Origin: an alpha proteobacterium BAL199
GTDB taxonomy: Bacteria > Pseudomonadota > Alphaproteobacteria > Thalassobaculales > Thalassobaculaceae
DNA: 64,000 nucleotides
Direction: 5' to 3'
Assembly: GCA_000171835.1 (NCBI GenBank)
Contig: ABHC01000007.1
Location: forward strand, 124,001-188,000
Positions 9,089-20,972 of the stretch are shown here, piece by piece; the first letter of the stretch is position 1, and every line of letters starts with the position of its first letter. Under the pieces are notes generated by a model, which worked only from the letters and a program-made list of their open reading frames with translations, did not search any database and had not been told where the DNA came from. The position numbers and the translations under genes are program-made.

Positions 9089-10512
9089 CCGCGGTACTCT
9101 GGACCCGTGCCGAAGCTGTAGTTGCAACCGGCGGCACGCCGCTCGGCCGCGACTGGCAGGCATCCGGCGTGGCCATCGACACCCGCACGGTGCAGCCGGG
9201 TGATCTGTTCGTGGCGCTGTCGGGCGAGCGGGTCGACGGCCACGACTATGTCGAACAGGCACTGCAGACCGGGGCATCCGCGGCCCTGGTGTCTCGCCGG
9301 CCGGCCGATCTCGCTGCGTCAGCGCCGTTGCTGATGGTCGCAGACCCGCTTGCCGGACTTGCCGAACTCGGCCGTGCGGCTCGTGACCGGTCGTCGGCAC
9401 GCATCGCGGCCGTCACCGGCAGCGTCGGCAAGACCGGTTCCAAGGAGATGCTCGCCGCCGCCCTGGCCGCCTACGGCACGACCCACGCCAGCAAGGGCAA
9501 CCTGAACAACCACATCGGTGCGCCTCTTTCGCTGGCCCGGTTCAGCCGTGACGCCGCATTTGCAGTGTTCGAACTCGGCATGAACCACCCCGAGGAGATC
9601 CGGCCGCTGTCCCGCTTGGTCCGGCCGCACGCCGCACTGATCACCAACGTGGAAATGGTGCACGCCGGGTTCTTCGCCGGAATCGAGCAGATCGCCGACG
9701 CCAAGGCTGAGATCTTTGACGGCCTGGAGCCGGGCGGCACTGTCGTGCTGAACCGCGACAACAGCCAGTTTGGACGTCTCGCCGGCCACGCCGGACGGTT
9801 GGCGATTGAACGGATCATCGGCTTCGGCACCGGGACTGACGCCGAGGCTCGGCTGCTGAACACAGCGTCCGATCATGCCGGGACCCGCGTCGACGCGGAG
9901 ATCGCCGGACGGCGGATGTCGTGGACCGTCGGTGGTATCGGCCGGCACTGGGCCATCAACAGCCTGGGGGTGGCGGCCACGCTGCTTGCCCTTGGACTCG
10001 ATCCCGCGATCGGCATGGCCGCCCTCGGCCGGGTGACCGCCATGCGCGGACGTGGTGGCCAGCTCCAGCTCAGCCTGCCAGACGGCGACCTGACCCTCAT
10101 CGATGAAAGCTACAACGCCAGTCCGCCGGCGGTTCGTGCCGCCCTGGCCGTGTTTGCCGAAACACGGCCGGCCGCAGGCGCCCGGCGGATCGCTGTGCTG
10201 GGCGACATGCTCGAGCTTGGTGCTACCGCCCCGGAAGCCCACCGCGGCCTCGCCGAGGCCGTCGTCGCGGCCAAGCCGGACGCTGTGTTCCTGGTCGGGC
10301 CGGAGATGGCCGCGCTTGCCGCCGCCTTGCCGGCTGCCCTGGTCGCCGGTCACGCCGACAGCTCAGAAGCGCTGGCCGCAACGGTGGCTGCGGCCGTAGC
10401 ACCGGGCGATGTCGTGTTGGTGAAGGGCTCGCTCGGCATGCGGATGAAGGCGATCGTGTCAGCGCTGGAGGCCCTGGCGGCCCCGCCCCGTCGCGTCGTG
10501 AACGGGGGCTGA
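9085..10512 (+). CDS. murF: UDP-MurNAc-pentapeptide synthetase MurF
   Basis: A 475-residue Mur ligase that adds D-Ala-D-Ala to the UDP-MurNAc-tripeptide, the last cytoplasmic step before the lipid carrier. The ATP loop [11 protein letters not shown] starts at residue 112. The [10 protein letters not shown] and DESYNASP motifs typical of MurF are present. It overlaps murE by four bases and lies four bases before mraY. Confidence 0.97.
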   Translation: MTAVLWTRAEAVVATGGTPLGRDWQASGVAIDTRTVQPGDLFVALSGERVDGHDYVEQALQTGASAALVSRRPADLAASAPLLMVADPLAGLAELGRAARDRSSARIAAVTGSVGKTGSKEMLAAALAAYGTTHASKGNLNNHIGAPLSLARFSRDAAFAVFELGMNHPEEIRPLSRLVRPHAALITNVEMVHAGFFAGIEQIADAKAEIFDGLEPGGTVVLNRDNSQFGRLAGHAGRLAIERIIGFGTGTDAEARLLNTASDHAGTRVDAEIAGRRMSWTVGGIGRHWAINSLGVAATLLALGLDPAIGMAALGRVTAMRGRGGQLQLSLPDGDLTLIDESYNASPPAVRAALAVFAETRPAAGARRIAVLGDMLELGATAPEAHRGLAEAVVAAKPDAVFLVGPEMAALAAALPAALVAGHADSSEALAATVAAAVAPGDVVLVKGSLGMRMKAIVSALEALAAPPRRVVNGG

Positions 10513-10516
10513 GGCG

Positions 10517-11605
10517 ATGCTGTACAACCTGCTTGTCCCACTCGCCGACCAACATCAGGCGTTCAACCTGTTCCGGTACCTGACGTTCCGCACCGGCGGG
10601 GCCACGATCACCGCGCTGCTGATCGCCTTCGTGCTCGGTCCGTGGCTGATCCGCTGGCTGAAGAGCCGGCAGCGCGGCGGCCAGCCGATCCGCGAGGACG
10701 GCCCGGAAGGTCACCTGCTGACCAAGAAGGGCACGCCGACCATGGGCGGCCTGCTGATCCTGATCGGGCTCAGCGTGTCGACCCTGCTGTGGGCCAATCT
10801 GGCCAACCCCTACGTATGGGCGGTCCTGTTAGTCACCATCGGATTTGGCGCGATCGGGTTCGGCGACGATTGGCTGAAGCTGACGCGGCGCAACTCCAAG
10901 GGCCTGCCGGGCAAGCTGAAGCTGGCCTTCCAGATCGCCATCGGCACGGCGGCCACCCTGGCGATCTCGTCGACGATGTCGGAGCCGCTGACCTTCGGAC
11001 TGGCGGTACCGTTCTTCAAGGACGTGCTGATCCAACTGTCGTGGTTCTTCGTGCCGTTCGCCGTGTTCGTGATGGTCGGCGCCTCCAACTCGGTGAACCT
11101 GACCGACGGTCTCGACGGGCTGGCGATCGTACCGGTGATGATCGCCGGCAGCTGCTTCGCGCTGATCGCCTACCTGTCCGGCAACGCGGTGTTCGCCAAC
11201 TACCTGCAGATCCACCACGTCCCCGGCGCCGGCGAGCTGGCGGTGTTCTGCGGCGCGCTGGTCGGTGCAGGCCTCGGCTTCCTGTGGTTCAACGCCCCGC
11301 CGGCCATGGTGTTCATGGGCGATACCGGTTCATTGTCCCTGGGCGGCGCGCTCGGCACCATCAGCGTGATCACCAAGCACGAGTTGGTCCTGGCGATTAT
11401 CGGCGGTCTGTTCGTGCTGGAAACGGTGTCGGTGATCGTCCAGGTCGCGTCGTTCAAGCTGACCGGCAAGCGAGTGTTCCGCATGGCACCGCTGCACCAC
11501 CACTTCGAGAAGAAGGGCTGGCAGGAGCCCACGATCGTCATCCGGTTCTGGATCATCGCCATCATCCTGGCGTTGGTCGGCCTTTCAACCCTGAAGCTGA
11601 GGTGA
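10517..11605 (+). CDS. mraY: Phospho-MurNAc-pentapeptide transferase MraY
   Basis: An integral inner-membrane enzyme of 362 residues that moves phospho-MurNAc-pentapeptide onto undecaprenyl phosphate, giving lipid I. About ten hydrophobic segments are spread over the protein. Family motifs are GTPTMGG near residue 75, FGDDWLKL with the paired aspartates, [20 protein letters not shown] and the C-terminal [10 protein letters not shown]. Standard length and position. Confidence 0.98.
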   Translation: MLYNLLVPLADQHQAFNLFRYLTFRTGGATITALLIAFVLGPWLIRWLKSRQRGGQPIREDGPEGHLLTKKGTPTMGGLLILIGLSVSTLLWANLANPYVWAVLLVTIGFGAIGFGDDWLKLTRRNSKGLPGKLKLAFQIAIGTAATLAISSTMSEPLTFGLAVPFFKDVLIQLSWFFVPFAVFVMVGASNSVNLTDGLDGLAIVPVMIAGSCFALIAYLSGNAVFANYLQIHHVPGAGELAVFCGALVGAGLGFLWFNAPPAMVFMGDTGSLSLGGALGTISVITKHELVLAIIGGLFVLETVSVIVQVASFKLTGKRVFRMAPLHHHFEKKGWQEPTIVIRFWIIAIILALVGLSTLKLR

Positions 11606-11609
11606 GCGG

Positions 11610-13028
11610 ATGCTGAACCTCGGCTTCGCGCGCGACCACACCTACGCGGTCATGGGCCTCGGCAAGTCCGGGGCCGTGGCCGCGCGTGCGCTCGCCGCGG
11701 CCGGGGCAACCGTGTTCGCCTGGGATGACTCGGCCGACCGCTGCGCGGCACTGCAGGGCGTGGACGGCGCCACCGTTGTCGATCTCGCCCAGCGTGGTCT
11801 CGGCGGCGTCGATGCGCTGGTGCTGTCGCCCGGCATTCCGCACACCCATCCCGAACCGCACCCGGTGGCCGCCGCCGCCAAGGCGGTCGGCGTGCCGATC
11901 ATCGGTGACGTCGAGTTGCTGCTGCGCGCCCTGCCCGACCGACGGCTGGTGGCGATCACCGGGACCAATGGCAAATCGACCACCACGGCCCTGATCGGCC
12001 ACATCCTGGCGTCGGCCAACGTGCCGGTCGAAGTCGGCGGCAATCTCGGCCGGCCGGCCCTGGAGTTCGCCGACCCCGGCCCGAACGGCGTTGTCGTGCT
12101 GGAGTTGAGTTCGTACCAGCTCGAACTAACGCCGTCGCTCGCTCCGACGGTGGCGGTCTGGCTGAACATCACCCCGGACCACATCGACCGGCATGGTTCG
12201 CTTGCCGGCTACGTCGCCGCCAAGCGCCGGATCTTCGCCCACCAGACCCCGAGGGGACTTGCGGTGATCGGCAACGACGACGCCCACTCGCGCGATGTCG
12301 CCGACCGGCTGCGCCGCGACGGCCGCCGGATCTTCGACCTGTCGGGTGTCGGGCCAGTCGTCGGCGGCGTCTACGCCGAGGACTCTGAACTGATCGACGC
12401 CCGTTCGGGCCGGCCGGAGACCGTGCTGTCACTGACCGAAGCACCCGCCCTGCCAGGTGAGCACAACGCCCAGAACGCGGCGGCTGCCTTTGCCGCCTGC
12501 GCTGCCCTCGGAATCCAACGCTCGGCAATCGCCGACGGCATCCGCAGCTTCCCCGGCCTTGCCCATCGTCAGGAACGGATCGCCGAGGCCGGCGGCGTGC
12601 TCTACGTCAACGACTCCAAGGCCACCAACGCCGACGCAGCGGCCCGCGCGCTGGCCTGCTACAGCGCGATATACTGGATCGCTGGCGGCCGCGGGAAGGA
12701 AGGCGGCGTCTCCTCCCTCGCTCCTTTCTTCCCGCGGATCCGCAAGGCTTATCTGATTGGCGAGTCGGCCGGCACGTTCGCCCGGGAAATCGGCGACGAT
12801 TGTCCGACGGGTCTGTGCCGGACCCTGGAAATGGCGGTCCGCCAGGCCCACCTCGACGCCCAGGCCGACCCGCGGCCCGGCGCGGTGGTACTGCTATCGC
12901 CAGCCGCGGCGTCCTTCGACCAGTTCCCGAACTTCGAGGTTCGCGGCGATCGCTTCCGCACTCTGGTGCGCGATCTCTTGGACGGCAACGGCGCTGGCGA
13001 CCACGCCGGCGAAAGGCGGGCGTCATGA
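11610..13028 (+). CDS. murD: UDP-MurNAc-alanine-D-glutamate ligase MurD
   Basis: A 472-residue cytoplasmic ligase adding D-glutamate to UDP-MurNAc-L-Ala. An N-terminal nucleotide-fold domain carries VMGLGKSG near the start; the ATP loop GTNGKSTTTAL begins at residue 118; LELSSYQLE and the LNITPDHIDRH motif follow. Its stop overlaps the ftsW start as ATGA. Confidence 0.97.
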   Translation: MLNLGFARDHTYAVMGLGKSGAVAARALAAAGATVFAWDDSADRCAALQGVDGATVVDLAQRGLGGVDALVLSPGIPHTHPEPHPVAAAAKAVGVPIIGDVELLLRALPDRRLVAITGTNGKSTTTALIGHILASANVPVEVGGNLGRPALEFADPGPNGVVVLELSSYQLELTPSLAPTVAVWLNITPDHIDRHGSLAGYVAAKRRIFAHQTPRGLAVIGNDDAHSRDVADRLRRDGRRIFDLSGVGPVVGGVYAEDSELIDARSGRPETVLSLTEAPALPGEHNAQNAAAAFAACAALGIQRSAIADGIRSFPGLAHRQERIAEAGGVLYVNDSKATNADAAARALACYSAIYWIAGGRGKEGGVSSLAPFFPRIRKAYLIGESAGTFAREIGDDCPTGLCRTLEMAVRQAHLDAQADPRPGAVVLLSPAAASFDQFPNFEVRGDRFRTLVRDLLDGNGAGDHAGERRAS

Positions 13029-14149
13029 GCGCGATCGCCCGCACCGATACCAGCATTTTCGGCAGGTGGTGGTGGACCGTCGACCGCTGGACGCTTGGCG
13101 CGCTGTTCCTGCTGGTCCTGATCGGTGCCTTGTTGATCCTGGCCGCCAGCCCGCCGGTCGCCGAACGCATCGGACTCAACGCCTACCACTTCGTGCAGCG
13201 CCAGTTCGTGATCATGCCGGTGGCGGTCGCGCTGATGATCGGCGTGTCCCTGCTGTCGCCGCTGCAGATCCGCCGGGTGTCGGTCCTCGGCTTCGCTGCG
13301 ACCCTGGTCCTGCTGGTGATCGTGCCGCTGGCTGGCAACGAGATCAAAGGCGCCACGCGCTGGGTGTCGATCGCCGGATTCACGATGCAGCCGAGCGAGT
13401 TCGCCAAGCCGTTCTTCGCCGTTGTCTCCGCCTGGATGTTCGCCGAGTGGCGCCGCAATGACGGTTTCCCGGGTCACGTCATCGCTATCGGACTGTACCT
13501 GATGACGGTCGCCCTGCTGTTGTCGCAGCCGGACCTCGGCATGACCGTGGTGGTTTCCGCGATCTGGTTCGGCCAGTTCTTTCTGGCCGGCTTGCCGATG
13601 ATCCTGGTCGGCGGCTTCATCGTCGCCGGCATCTTCGGCCTGATCGGGTCCTATTTCCTGTTTCCGCATGTCGCCAGCCGGATCGACCGGTTCCTCGACC
13701 CGTCTGCGGGCGACAGCTATCAGGTCAACCGGTCGCTCGAGGCGTTCATGAACGGTGGCCTGATCGGCACCGGCCCCGGCGAAGGCACCGTCAAGGCCTA
13801 CCTGCCCGACGCCCATGCCGACTTTATTTTCGCGGTCGCCGGCGAGGAATTCGGCGGCCTCGCCTGTCTGGTGATCATCGCGCTGTACGCCTTCGTAGTG
13901 CTGCGCGGCTACGCCCGGCTGCTGAGCGAGCAGAGCCTGTTCGTGCTCCTGGCCGGCACCGGTCTGCTGACCCAGTTCGCCCTGCAGGCGCTGGTCCACA
14001 TGGCTTCGTCGGTGCATCTGATGCCGGCCAAGGGTATGACGCTGCCATTCATCAGCTACGGCGGCTCTTCCCTGCTCGCCCTCGGGCTTGGCATGGGCAT
14101 GGCGCTGGCTCTCACCCGCAAGCGGTTCGGCGGGGAGGACCTGCCATGA
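13025..14149 (+). CDS. ftsW: Septal peptidoglycan polymerase FtsW
   Basis: A SEDS-family membrane protein of 374 residues that polymerises septal glycan strands together with FtsI. About ten membrane segments are visible. Family motifs include the periplasmic ATRWVSIAGFTMQPSEFAK stretch and the C-terminal SYGGSSLLA segment. The start at 13025 overlaps the murD stop by four bases; the open frame extends further upstream, but only inside murD. Confidence 0.97.
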   Translation: MSAIARTDTSIFGRWWWTVDRWTLGALFLLVLIGALLILAASPPVAERIGLNAYHFVQRQFVIMPVAVALMIGVSLLSPLQIRRVSVLGFAATLVLLVIVPLAGNEIKGATRWVSIAGFTMQPSEFAKPFFAVVSAWMFAEWRRNDGFPGHVIAIGLYLMTVALLLSQPDLGMTVVVSAIWFGQFFLAGLPMILVGGFIVAGIFGLIGSYFLFPHVASRIDRFLDPSAGDSYQVNRSLEAFMNGGLIGTGPGEGTVKAYLPDAHADFIFAVAGEEFGGLACLVIIALYAFVVLRGYARLLSEQSLFVLLAGTGLLTQFALQALVHMASSVHLMPAKGMTLPFISYGGSSLLALGLGMGMALALTRKRFGGEDLP

Positions 14150-15309
14150 CCGGGCCGATCCTGCTCGCCGCCGGCGGCACCGGCGGTCACGTGTTCCCCG
14201 CCAAGGCGCTGGCCGACGCATTGCTGGCCCGCGGCCACCGTGTCGGGCTGGTCACCGATCGCCGCGGCACGGCCTTCGAGACCGCGAGCGGTCAGTTGGA
14301 AGTGCACCGGATCCGCGCCGCCGGGATCGCCGGGCGCGGTCTGCTGGCCAAGGCCAAAGCGGTGGGTGAGTTGTTCATCGGCTACTTCGAGGCACGCCGG
14401 CTGATCAGGAATCTCAATCCGGCGGTGGTCGTCGGGTTCGGCGGCTACGCCAGCGTGCCGACGGTGCTGGCCGCTGCGGCGCGCAAGATTCCCGTCGTGC
14501 TGCACGAGCAGAACGCGGTTCTCGGCCGCGCCAACCGCCTGTTGGCCGCGCGCGCTGACGCGATCGCGGTCTCGTTCGCCGACGTCGAGAAGGTGAGCGC
14601 GTCCGACCGTCGCAAGCTGGTGCTGACCGGCAACCCCGTGCGCGAGGCAATCCGCCAAGTCCGGGGTGCCGCAGTAACCCCGCTTGCCGACGACGCGCCG
14701 ATTGCCGTGCTGGTTACCGGCGGCAGCCAGGGCGCCAGCGTGTTCGCCGATCTGGTACCGGCCGCCATCGCACTGCTGCCGGAGAACCTTCGCCGCCGCT
14801 TGCGCTTGTCGCAACAGGCCCGCGACGCCGAGTTCGATCAGGTCGTCGAAGCCTATCGCACCATCGGCGTCGACGCCGACGTGCGTCGGTTCTTCGACGA
14901 CATGCCGGCCCGACTGGTCGATGCCCGCCTGCTGATCTGCCGCTCCGGCGCGTCCACCGTCGCCGAGAACACCGTCGCCGGCCGGCCGGCGCTCTTGGTG
15001 CCCTATCCGCACGCCATCGACGACCACCAGACTGCCAACGCCCGCGCCGTGGCGACGGCCGGCGGCGCCCGTGTGCTGCCCCAGGCAACGACCGACGCCG
15101 CAACGCTTGCCCGGGTCCTCACGGAGATCCTTGGCGACCCGTCGATGCTAGCCAGCATGACTTCGGCCGCCCGCAGCGCCGGGGTGCCGGACGCGGTCGA
15201 CCGGCTGGCCGATCTGGTCGAACGCCAGGCCAACCTCGCACCCACCGGTCAGGCGCATCAGAGCGCCGCCGCAACCACCGCATCGAGCGCCCGGAGGGCC
15301 ACCGCGTGA
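14146..15309 (+). CDS. murG: Lipid II synthase MurG
   Basis: A peripheral inner-membrane glycosyltransferase of 387 residues that adds GlcNAc to lipid I, making lipid II. The N-terminal [13 protein letters not shown] loop, [10 protein letters not shown], the [13 protein letters not shown] segment and the C-terminal [10 protein letters not shown] donor-binding motif are all present. The final 35 residues are an Ala/Ser/Thr-rich tail longer than usual. It overlaps ftsW and murC by four bases each. Confidence 0.97.
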   Translation: MTGPILLAAGGTGGHVFPAKALADALLARGHRVGLVTDRRGTAFETASGQLEVHRIRAAGIAGRGLLAKAKAVGELFIGYFEARRLIRNLNPAVVVGFGGYASVPTVLAAAARKIPVVLHEQNAVLGRANRLLAARADAIAVSFADVEKVSASDRRKLVLTGNPVREAIRQVRGAAVTPLADDAPIAVLVTGGSQGASVFADLVPAAIALLPENLRRRLRLSQQARDAEFDQVVEAYRTIGVDADVRRFFDDMPARLVDARLLICRSGASTVAENTVAGRPALLVPYPHAIDDHQTANARAVATAGGARVLPQATTDAATLARVLTEILGDPSMLASMTSAARSAGVPDAVDRLADLVERQANLAPTGQAHQSAAATTASSARRATA

Positions 15310-16733
15310 GACAGCTTCCGCTCTCGATCGGAACCATCCATTTCGTCGGCATCGGCGGGATCGGCATGAGCGGGATCGCCGAGATCCTGCACAACCTGGG
15401 CTATACGGTCCAAGGCAGCGACATTGCCGAAAACCCAAGCGTCAAGCGCCTGAAATCGCTGGGCATACCGGTGTTTGTCGGGCACGCCGCCAGCAACGTC
15501 GATGACGCGTCGATCCTGGTCGTGTCGACCGCCATCAAAGGCGACAATCCGGAGCTGGCCGCTGCCCGCAGCCGGATGCTGCCGATCGTCCATCGCGCCG
15601 AAATGCTGGGCGAACTGATGCGGCTGAAGTGGTCGATCGCGGTCGCCGGCACCCACGGCAAGACCACCACCACCTCGCTGATCTCCACCGTGCTCGACGG
15701 TGCGGGCCTCGATCCGACGATCATCAACGGCGGCATCATCAACGCCATCGGCACCAACGCCCGTCTGGGCGCCGGTGACTGGATGGTGGTCGAGTCCGAC
15801 GAATCCGACGGCAGTTTCGTGAAGCTGCCAGCGACGATTGCGGTGGTCACTAACATCGACCCGGAACACCTGGATTTCCACGGCACCTTCGAGAACCTGC
15901 AGAAGGCGTTCGAGTCGTTCGTCCAGAACATCCCGTTCTACGGCTTCGCAGCGATGTGCCTGGATCACCCGACGGTCCAGACCCTGATCCCGAAGGTCTC
16001 GGATCGCCGCATCGTGACCTACGGTTTCAGCCCGCAGGCCGATGTGCGGGGCGTCGACGTCGAGATTACCCCGGCCGGCTCGCGTTTCACCGCGATCATC
16101 ACCGACCGGGCGCACGGCACAGAGCGACGGCTGGAGAACGTGCTGCTGCCCATGTACGGCCAGCACAACGTGCAGAACGCCCTGGCCGCGATGGCGGTCG
16201 CCAGCGAGATGGGCCTGCCGGACGACCGGGTGGTCGCATCGCTTCAGGGCTTCGGTGGCGTCAAGCGTCGATTCACCAAGACCGGCGAGGCCGGTGGCAT
16301 CACGGTCATCGACGACTACGGCCACCACCCCGTCGAGATTTCTGCCGTGCTGCTGGCCGCCCGGTCGGCGTCAGGCGCTGGCCGAGTGATCGCGGTCGTC
16401 CAGCCGCACCGCTACACCCGTCTGCGCGACCTGTTCGAGGATTTCTGCACCTGCTTCAACGACGCCGACGCGGTGATCGTGGCCGACGTTTACCCGGCCG
16501 GCGAAGCACCGATCGCCGGCATCGACCGCGATGCCCTGGTCGAGGGGCTGCGGGCGCGTGGCCACCGTCGGGTCCAGCCGCTCGGCGACCCGGTCGAACT
16601 GGCCGCCCGGGTGCTGGATTTCGCCAAGGACGGCGACATGGTCGTGTGCCTCGGCGCCGGCAACATCACGACCTGGGCCCAGGCGCTGCCTGACCAGCTC
16701 CGCCACGCCTTGGGCGAAGGAGGTGGCGCATGA
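15306..16733 (+). CDS. murC: UDP-MurNAc-alanine ligase MurC
   Basis: A 475-residue ligase adding the first stem-peptide residue, L-alanine, to UDP-MurNAc. The N-terminus has [16 protein letters not shown], the ATP loop [11 protein letters not shown] starts at residue 115, and ESDESDGSF and [10 protein letters not shown] motifs follow. The start is GTG, overlapping the murG stop as GTGA. Normal length. Confidence 0.97.
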   Translation: MRQLPLSIGTIHFVGIGGIGMSGIAEILHNLGYTVQGSDIAENPSVKRLKSLGIPVFVGHAASNVDDASILVVSTAIKGDNPELAAARSRMLPIVHRAEMLGELMRLKWSIAVAGTHGKTTTTSLISTVLDGAGLDPTIINGGIINAIGTNARLGAGDWMVVESDESDGSFVKLPATIAVVTNIDPEHLDFHGTFENLQKAFESFVQNIPFYGFAAMCLDHPTVQTLIPKVSDRRIVTYGFSPQADVRGVDVEITPAGSRFTAIITDRAHGTERRLENVLLPMYGQHNVQNALAAMAVASEMGLPDDRVVASLQGFGGVKRRFTKTGEAGGITVIDDYGHHPVEISAVLLAARSASGAGRVIAVVQPHRYTRLRDLFEDFCTCFNDADAVIVADVYPAGEAPIAGIDRDALVEGLRARGHRRVQPLGDPVELAARVLDFAKDGDMVVCLGAGNITTWAQALPDQLRHALGEGGGA

Positions 16734-17686
16734 TCATCCTTGCTCCCCCAAGGCATCGCAAACCCATGACCCATCTCATCGAACGGCTGCCGCCGGTGCG
16801 CGGCGAATACCGCGTCGACGCCTCGATCGCGCAACTCACCTGGTTCCGGGTCGGCGGGCCGGCCGAGGTTTTGTTCCGCCCGGCCGACGAAGCCGATCTG
16901 ATCGACTTTCTAGCTGGCCGGCCGGGGGACGTTCCGGTCACCGTGCTCGGCGTCGGGTCGAACACCCTGATCCGCGACGGCGGCATTCCGGGCGTGGTCA
17001 TCCGCCTCGGCAAGGCCTTTGCGTCTGCCATGGTCGACGGCGAACGGATTATGGCCGGAGCCGGCGCGCTCGACGTCACCGTCGCCGCGACCGCGCAGCG
17101 CGCCGGGCTGACCGGCCTGGAGTTTCTGTCGGGCATCCCGGGCACGATCGGCGGCGGGCTGCGGATGAACGCCGGTGCCTATGGTTCGGAGATCAGGGAT
17201 GTCCTGATCTCGGCCCGTGCGATCGACCCGCTGGGCCACGTCCACACCCTCGCGCCAGCCGATATGGGCCTCAGCTACCGTCACTGCGGCGTGCCGGAGG
17301 AGTGGATCTTCACCAGTGCGGTGTTCCAGGCGCGCACCGGCGACTCCGCGACCATCGCTCAGGCCATGACCGACATTCGCGACGCTCGCGAGGATACTCA
17401 ACCGCGCCGGGTCCGCACCGGCGGCTCGACCTTCGCCAATCCGGAGGGCCGGAAGGCCTGGCAGTTGATCGACGCAGCCGGTTGCCGGGGTCTGCGCATC
17501 GGCGATGCCCAGGTATCGGAGAAGCACTGCAACTTCCTGCTGAACATCGGTGACGCCACCGCCGAGGACATCGAGAGCCTCGGCGAAGAGGTCCGTCGCC
17601 GGGTGCGGGAGAGCAGTGGGATCACGCTGCGTTGGGAAATCAGGCGGATCGGCCAGGCCAAGGCAGACTCGGGAGGTGCGGCATGA
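16730..17686 (+). CDS. murB: UDP-N-acetylenolpyruvoylglucosamine reductase MurB
   Basis: An FAD enzyme of 318 residues using NADPH to reduce enolpyruvyl-UDP-GlcNAc to UDP-MurNAc. FAD-binding motifs are [14 protein letters not shown] and the [19 protein letters not shown] segment; GGSTFANP is the type IIa pattern. The first in-frame ATG (16730) overlaps the murC stop as ATGA. A second in-frame ATG at 16766 would remove 12 poorly conserved residues and is a possible alternative start. Confidence 0.96.
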   Translation: MIILAPPRHRKPMTHLIERLPPVRGEYRVDASIAQLTWFRVGGPAEVLFRPADEADLIDFLAGRPGDVPVTVLGVGSNTLIRDGGIPGVVIRLGKAFASAMVDGERIMAGAGALDVTVAATAQRAGLTGLEFLSGIPGTIGGGLRMNAGAYGSEIRDVLISARAIDPLGHVHTLAPADMGLSYRHCGVPEEWIFTSAVFQARTGDSATIAQAMTDIRDAREDTQPRRVRTGGSTFANPEGRKAWQLIDAAGCRGLRIGDAQVSEKHCNFLLNIGDATAEDIESLGEEVRRRVRESSGITLRWEIRRIGQAKADSGGAA

Positions 17687-18603
17687 GCCGGGCTGAGACA
17701 CATGTCGCCGTCCTGATGGGCGGGTGGTCGGCGGAACGCGCCGTCTCGCTGTCATCGGGTCGGGAATGCGCCAAGGCACTGCGTCAGGCGGGATGGAAGG
17801 TCAGCGAGATCGACGTCGATCGCGGGATCGCGCGCAAGCTTGAGTCGGTAAAGCCCGACGTGGTGTTCAACGCGCTGCACGGCCCGGTCGGCGAAGACGG
17901 CAACATCCAGGGCGTGCTGAACATCCTGGGGATTCCCTACACCCACTCCGGCGTCCGCGCGTCGGCAGTCGCCATGGACAAACCGACCGCCAAGGACGTG
18001 TTCGCCCGCCACGGCTTGCGCTGTCCCGAGGGTCGCGTCGTCACCTTGAGCGACTTCGACAAGGGCGAGCCGATGACGCCGCCCTACGTGATCAAACCGA
18101 TTGACCAAGGCTCCAGCGTCGGCGTCCACATCGTTCGTGAGGGCGACAACTACCGGCCGACTGCCGAGGATTGGCCGTTCGGCGACGCGGTGCTGGTCGA
18201 GCGCTACGTCCCGGGCCGCGAGCTGACCGTCGCCGTGTGGGACGGCGAGGCGATGGAAGTGACCGAGATCACGTCGTCGCACGGCTTCTACGACTACGAC
18301 GCCAAGTACGCAGAAGGTGGCTCGATCCACATGTTGCCGGCCCCGGTGCCGGACGAGATCCGTCGTCAGGCCATGGACATCGCCGCGCGCGCCCATCGCG
18401 CCATCGGCTGCCGCGGCGTCAGCCGGGCCGACTTCCGATACGACGACACCGCCGGCGAGCCCGGCGATCTCTACCTGCTGGAGATCAACACCCAGCCCGG
18501 CATGACCCCGACCTCGCTGGTCCCCGAACAGGCGGCCCATCTCGGGATCTCGTTCCCCGAGTTGGTCTCCCGGATGGTGGAGGACGCGCGATGCGACGAA
18601 TGA
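17683..18603 (+). CDS. ddl: D-alanine-D-alanine ligase
   Basis: An ATP-grasp enzyme of 306 residues making the D-Ala-D-Ala dipeptide used by MurF. The N-terminus has [17 protein letters not shown], then [12 protein letters not shown], the ATP-binding segment [15 protein letters not shown] and the metal-binding [11 protein letters not shown] near the end. The ATG overlaps the murB stop by four bases and is preceded by GGGAGG. Confidence 0.97.
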   Translation: MSRAETHVAVLMGGWSAERAVSLSSGRECAKALRQAGWKVSEIDVDRGIARKLESVKPDVVFNALHGPVGEDGNIQGVLNILGIPYTHSGVRASAVAMDKPTAKDVFARHGLRCPEGRVVTLSDFDKGEPMTPPYVIKPIDQGSSVGVHIVREGDNYRPTAEDWPFGDAVLVERYVPGRELTVAVWDGEAMEVTEITSSHGFYDYDAKYAEGGSIHMLPAPVPDEIRRQAMDIAARAHRAIGCRGVSRADFRYDDTAGEPGDLYLLEINTQPGMTPTSLVPEQAAHLGISFPELVSRMVEDARCDE

Positions 18604-19457
18604 TCGGAAGCAACCGGAAGACCAGTTCCGGTGGCCGCCCGCGCCGCCGCGCCCGTCCGGCATGGCTGGCGCCGGTGGCCCGCTGGAGCGCGGTAGTCGT
18701 CGTGCTGACCGGCGTTGGGGGGGCGGTCGGCTGGGCGATCGAAACCGGCCAGGTCGGCGCGATCTGGTCGACCACGGTCGACGGCGCGAACCGCATCGCC
18801 GCAGACGCCGGGCTGGCCGTCGACGATGTACTGGTGACCGGGCGGCAGGAGACCGATCCGCTGGTGCTGCTGGACGTTGTCGGCGTCGAGCGCGGCACCT
18901 CGATCCTCAGCCTGGATCTGGACGCCATTCGCGAACGGGTCAACGCCTTGCCCTGGGTGAAGACTGCACGGGTCGAGCGGCATTTGCCGGACACCCTGTT
19001 CATCGCACTGACCGAACGCCGGCCGATGGCGCTGTGGCAGCGGCATGGAAAGCTCGCCCTGGTCGACGAAGACGGCGTGGTGATCTCGGACCGCAAGCTC
19101 GGGCGATTCGGAGCGTTGCCGATCATCATTGGCGAGGGCGCGCCGGAGCGCGCGCGCGACACCATCGCCATGCTGGCCAGCGAACCCGACCTGCTGACGC
19201 GGGTAAGGGCACTGACCTGGATCGGCGACCGCCGCTGGACGGTGCGGCTGGACGATCTCCAGGGCGGAGGCATCGACGTGCAGTTGCCGGAAAACGGCGC
19301 GGCGGCTGCCTGGACCCAACTCGGAACCATGGAGCGCGACCACGGCGTCCTGAAACGCGACGTCATGATCGTCGACCTGCGGATACCGAACCAACTGATC
19401 GTGCGGGTCACGCCGGCAGCAGCCGAACGCGCCACCGCACCCGGCAAGAACACCTAA
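18591..19457 (+). CDS. ftsQ: Cell division protein FtsQ
   Basis: A 288-residue bitopic membrane protein linking early and late divisome parts. A basic N-terminal tail, one membrane segment (about residues 26-46), a POTRA domain (VDDVLVTG to about residue 135, with [17 protein letters not shown]) and an FtsQ C-terminal domain (LVDEDGVVI onward) are visible. ATG 18591 has GGAGG seven bases upstream and lies inside the end of ddl, overlapping by 13 bases. The 26-base gap to ftsA is the first real gap since mraY-murD. Confidence 0.94.
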   Translation: MRRMIGSNRKTSSGGRPRRRARPAWLAPVARWSAVVVVLTGVGGAVGWAIETGQVGAIWSTTVDGANRIAADAGLAVDDVLVTGRQETDPLVLLDVVGVERGTSILSLDLDAIRERVNALPWVKTARVERHLPDTLFIALTERRPMALWQRHGKLALVDEDGVVISDRKLGRFGALPIIIGEGAPERARDTIAMLASEPDLLTRVRALTWIGDRRWTVRLDDLQGGGIDVQLPENGAAAAWTQLGTMERDHGVLKRDVMIVDLRIPNQLIVRVTPAAAERATAPGKNT

Positions 19458-19483
19458 GGCAACAGGCGAGCAAGGATCACCCC

Positions 19484-20776
19484 GTGAAGAAACCCCTCGG
19501 CAAACCTCGCAGTGGACTGGTCGCCGCGCTCGACATCGGGTCGAGCAAGGTGTGCTGCTTCGTTGCCAGGATCGGCGAGCCGTCGTCGAACCCGTTGCTG
19601 GCGCGCGCCAGCGGCGTGCCGGCGGGCTCGATCCGGGTTGCCGGCATCGGCCATCAGATCTCGCGTGGTGTGAAGAACGGCCAGATCGTCGACATCGACG
19701 CCCTGGAAGCATCGATCCTGAACGCGGTCCATGCCGCCGAGAAGATGGCCGGCGAAACGCTGCGCGGTGTGATCGTCAACCTGTCCGGGGGCTGGCCCGA
19801 CTCGCAGACGGTCGGCGTCGAGGTCTCGATCGCCGGGCACGAGGTCGGCGAGACCGACCTGCGTCGGGTGCTGGACCAGTGGCGCAGCTTGGACGGGCTG
19901 GACGACCGCGACCTAATCCACTCGATCCCGGTCGGGTTCACCATCGACGGCGCCAACGGCATCCGCGACCCACGCGGCATGTACGGCCAGACCCTGGGCG
20001 CGCATATGCACGTCGTCACCGCCGGCGCCGGCGCGGTACGGACGCTCTCCACGGTCATCGAACGCTGCCATCTGGACGTCGAGGCACTGGTGGTGTCGCC
20101 CTACGCTTCCGGCCTGTCGACCCTGGTCGACGACGAGATGGACCTGGGCGTCACTGTCATCGACATGGGCGGCGGCACCACGAGCTTCGCGGTGTTCTAC
20201 GACGGCAACGTGCTCTACACCGATGCCGTCCCGGTCGGCGGCCACCACGTGACCAACGACATCGCACGCGGCCTGTCGACTCCGATCCTCGCCGCCGAGC
20301 GGATCAAGACCCTGTACGGCAGCGCCCTGCCCTCGCCGCTCGACGACCAGGAAACTATCGACGTCCCGACGATCGGCGAGGAAGACCACTCCCAGCCCAA
20401 TCATCTCGCCAAGTCCCTGCTGGTCGGCATCGTACGGCCGCGGATCGAAGAGACCTTCGAACTGGTCAGGTCGCGGCTGGAGGCCAGCGGCTACGACAAG
20501 GTCGCCGGCCGCCGGGTGGTCCTGACCGGAGGCGCCAGCCAGTTGCCGGGCGTGCGTGAACTGGCCCAGCTCGTACTCGACAAGCAGATCCGCCTGGGCC
20601 GGCCGACCCGCGTGCAGGGCCTCGCCGAAGCCGCCGGCGGTCCGGCCTTCGCGACCTGCGCGGGACTGCTGGCCTACGCCGCCAACCCGCATCTCGACGC
20701 CACCCGCATGGCACCGCCACCGCAGCCGACCGGTGTCGCCGGCCGGGTCGGTTCCTGGTTCCGGGAGCACTTCTGA
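19484..20776 (+). CDS. ftsA: Cell division protein FtsA
   Basis: An actin-like ATPase of 430 residues that tethers FtsZ to the membrane. LDIGSSKVCCFVA (phosphate-1 loop) is near the N-terminus, IDMGGGTTSFAVF is the phosphate-2 loop, and VLTGGASQLPGV is the adenosine motif. The last ten residues (GRVGSWFREH-like) form a short amphipathic helix suited to membrane binding. The start is GTG with AAGGA upstream. A 196-base gap separates it from ftsZ and may carry an ftsZ promoter. Confidence 0.96.
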   Translation: MKKPLGKPRSGLVAALDIGSSKVCCFVARIGEPSSNPLLARASGVPAGSIRVAGIGHQISRGVKNGQIVDIDALEASILNAVHAAEKMAGETLRGVIVNLSGGWPDSQTVGVEVSIAGHEVGETDLRRVLDQWRSLDGLDDRDLIHSIPVGFTIDGANGIRDPRGMYGQTLGAHMHVVTAGAGAVRTLSTVIERCHLDVEALVVSPYASGLSTLVDDEMDLGVTVIDMGGGTTSFAVFYDGNVLYTDAVPVGGHHVTNDIARGLSTPILAAERIKTLYGSALPSPLDDQETIDVPTIGEEDHSQPNHLAKSLLVGIVRPRIEETFELVRSRLEASGYDKVAGRRVVLTGGASQLPGVRELAQLVLDKQIRLGRPTRVQGLAEAAGGPAFATCAGLLAYAANPHLDATRMAPPPQPTGVAGRVGSWFREHF

Positions 20777-20972
20777 TGCGCCCCGCGATCGCCATGCCCC
20801 GCGTTCTCCAGCCCGTCGGCGCCGGCCTGCGCCGACGTATGGCCAGGGTCGACCGAACCCCCGTCGGAGACCCCCTGGCCCGCACACCCGGGCGCCGCCC
20901 GCCCGGCCGAAGACGTAGCGGCGTGAGCCGCCAATTCCCCCGATCCCAGAGCTGTCATCCCCGGAGGCCCCA

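Noticed and set aside
12749-14221. 490-codon minus-strand frame opposite murD, ftsW and murG
   Set aside because: Composition is a Gln/His/Arg-rich shadow typical of antisense frames in GC-rich genes; the plus-strand genes are certain.
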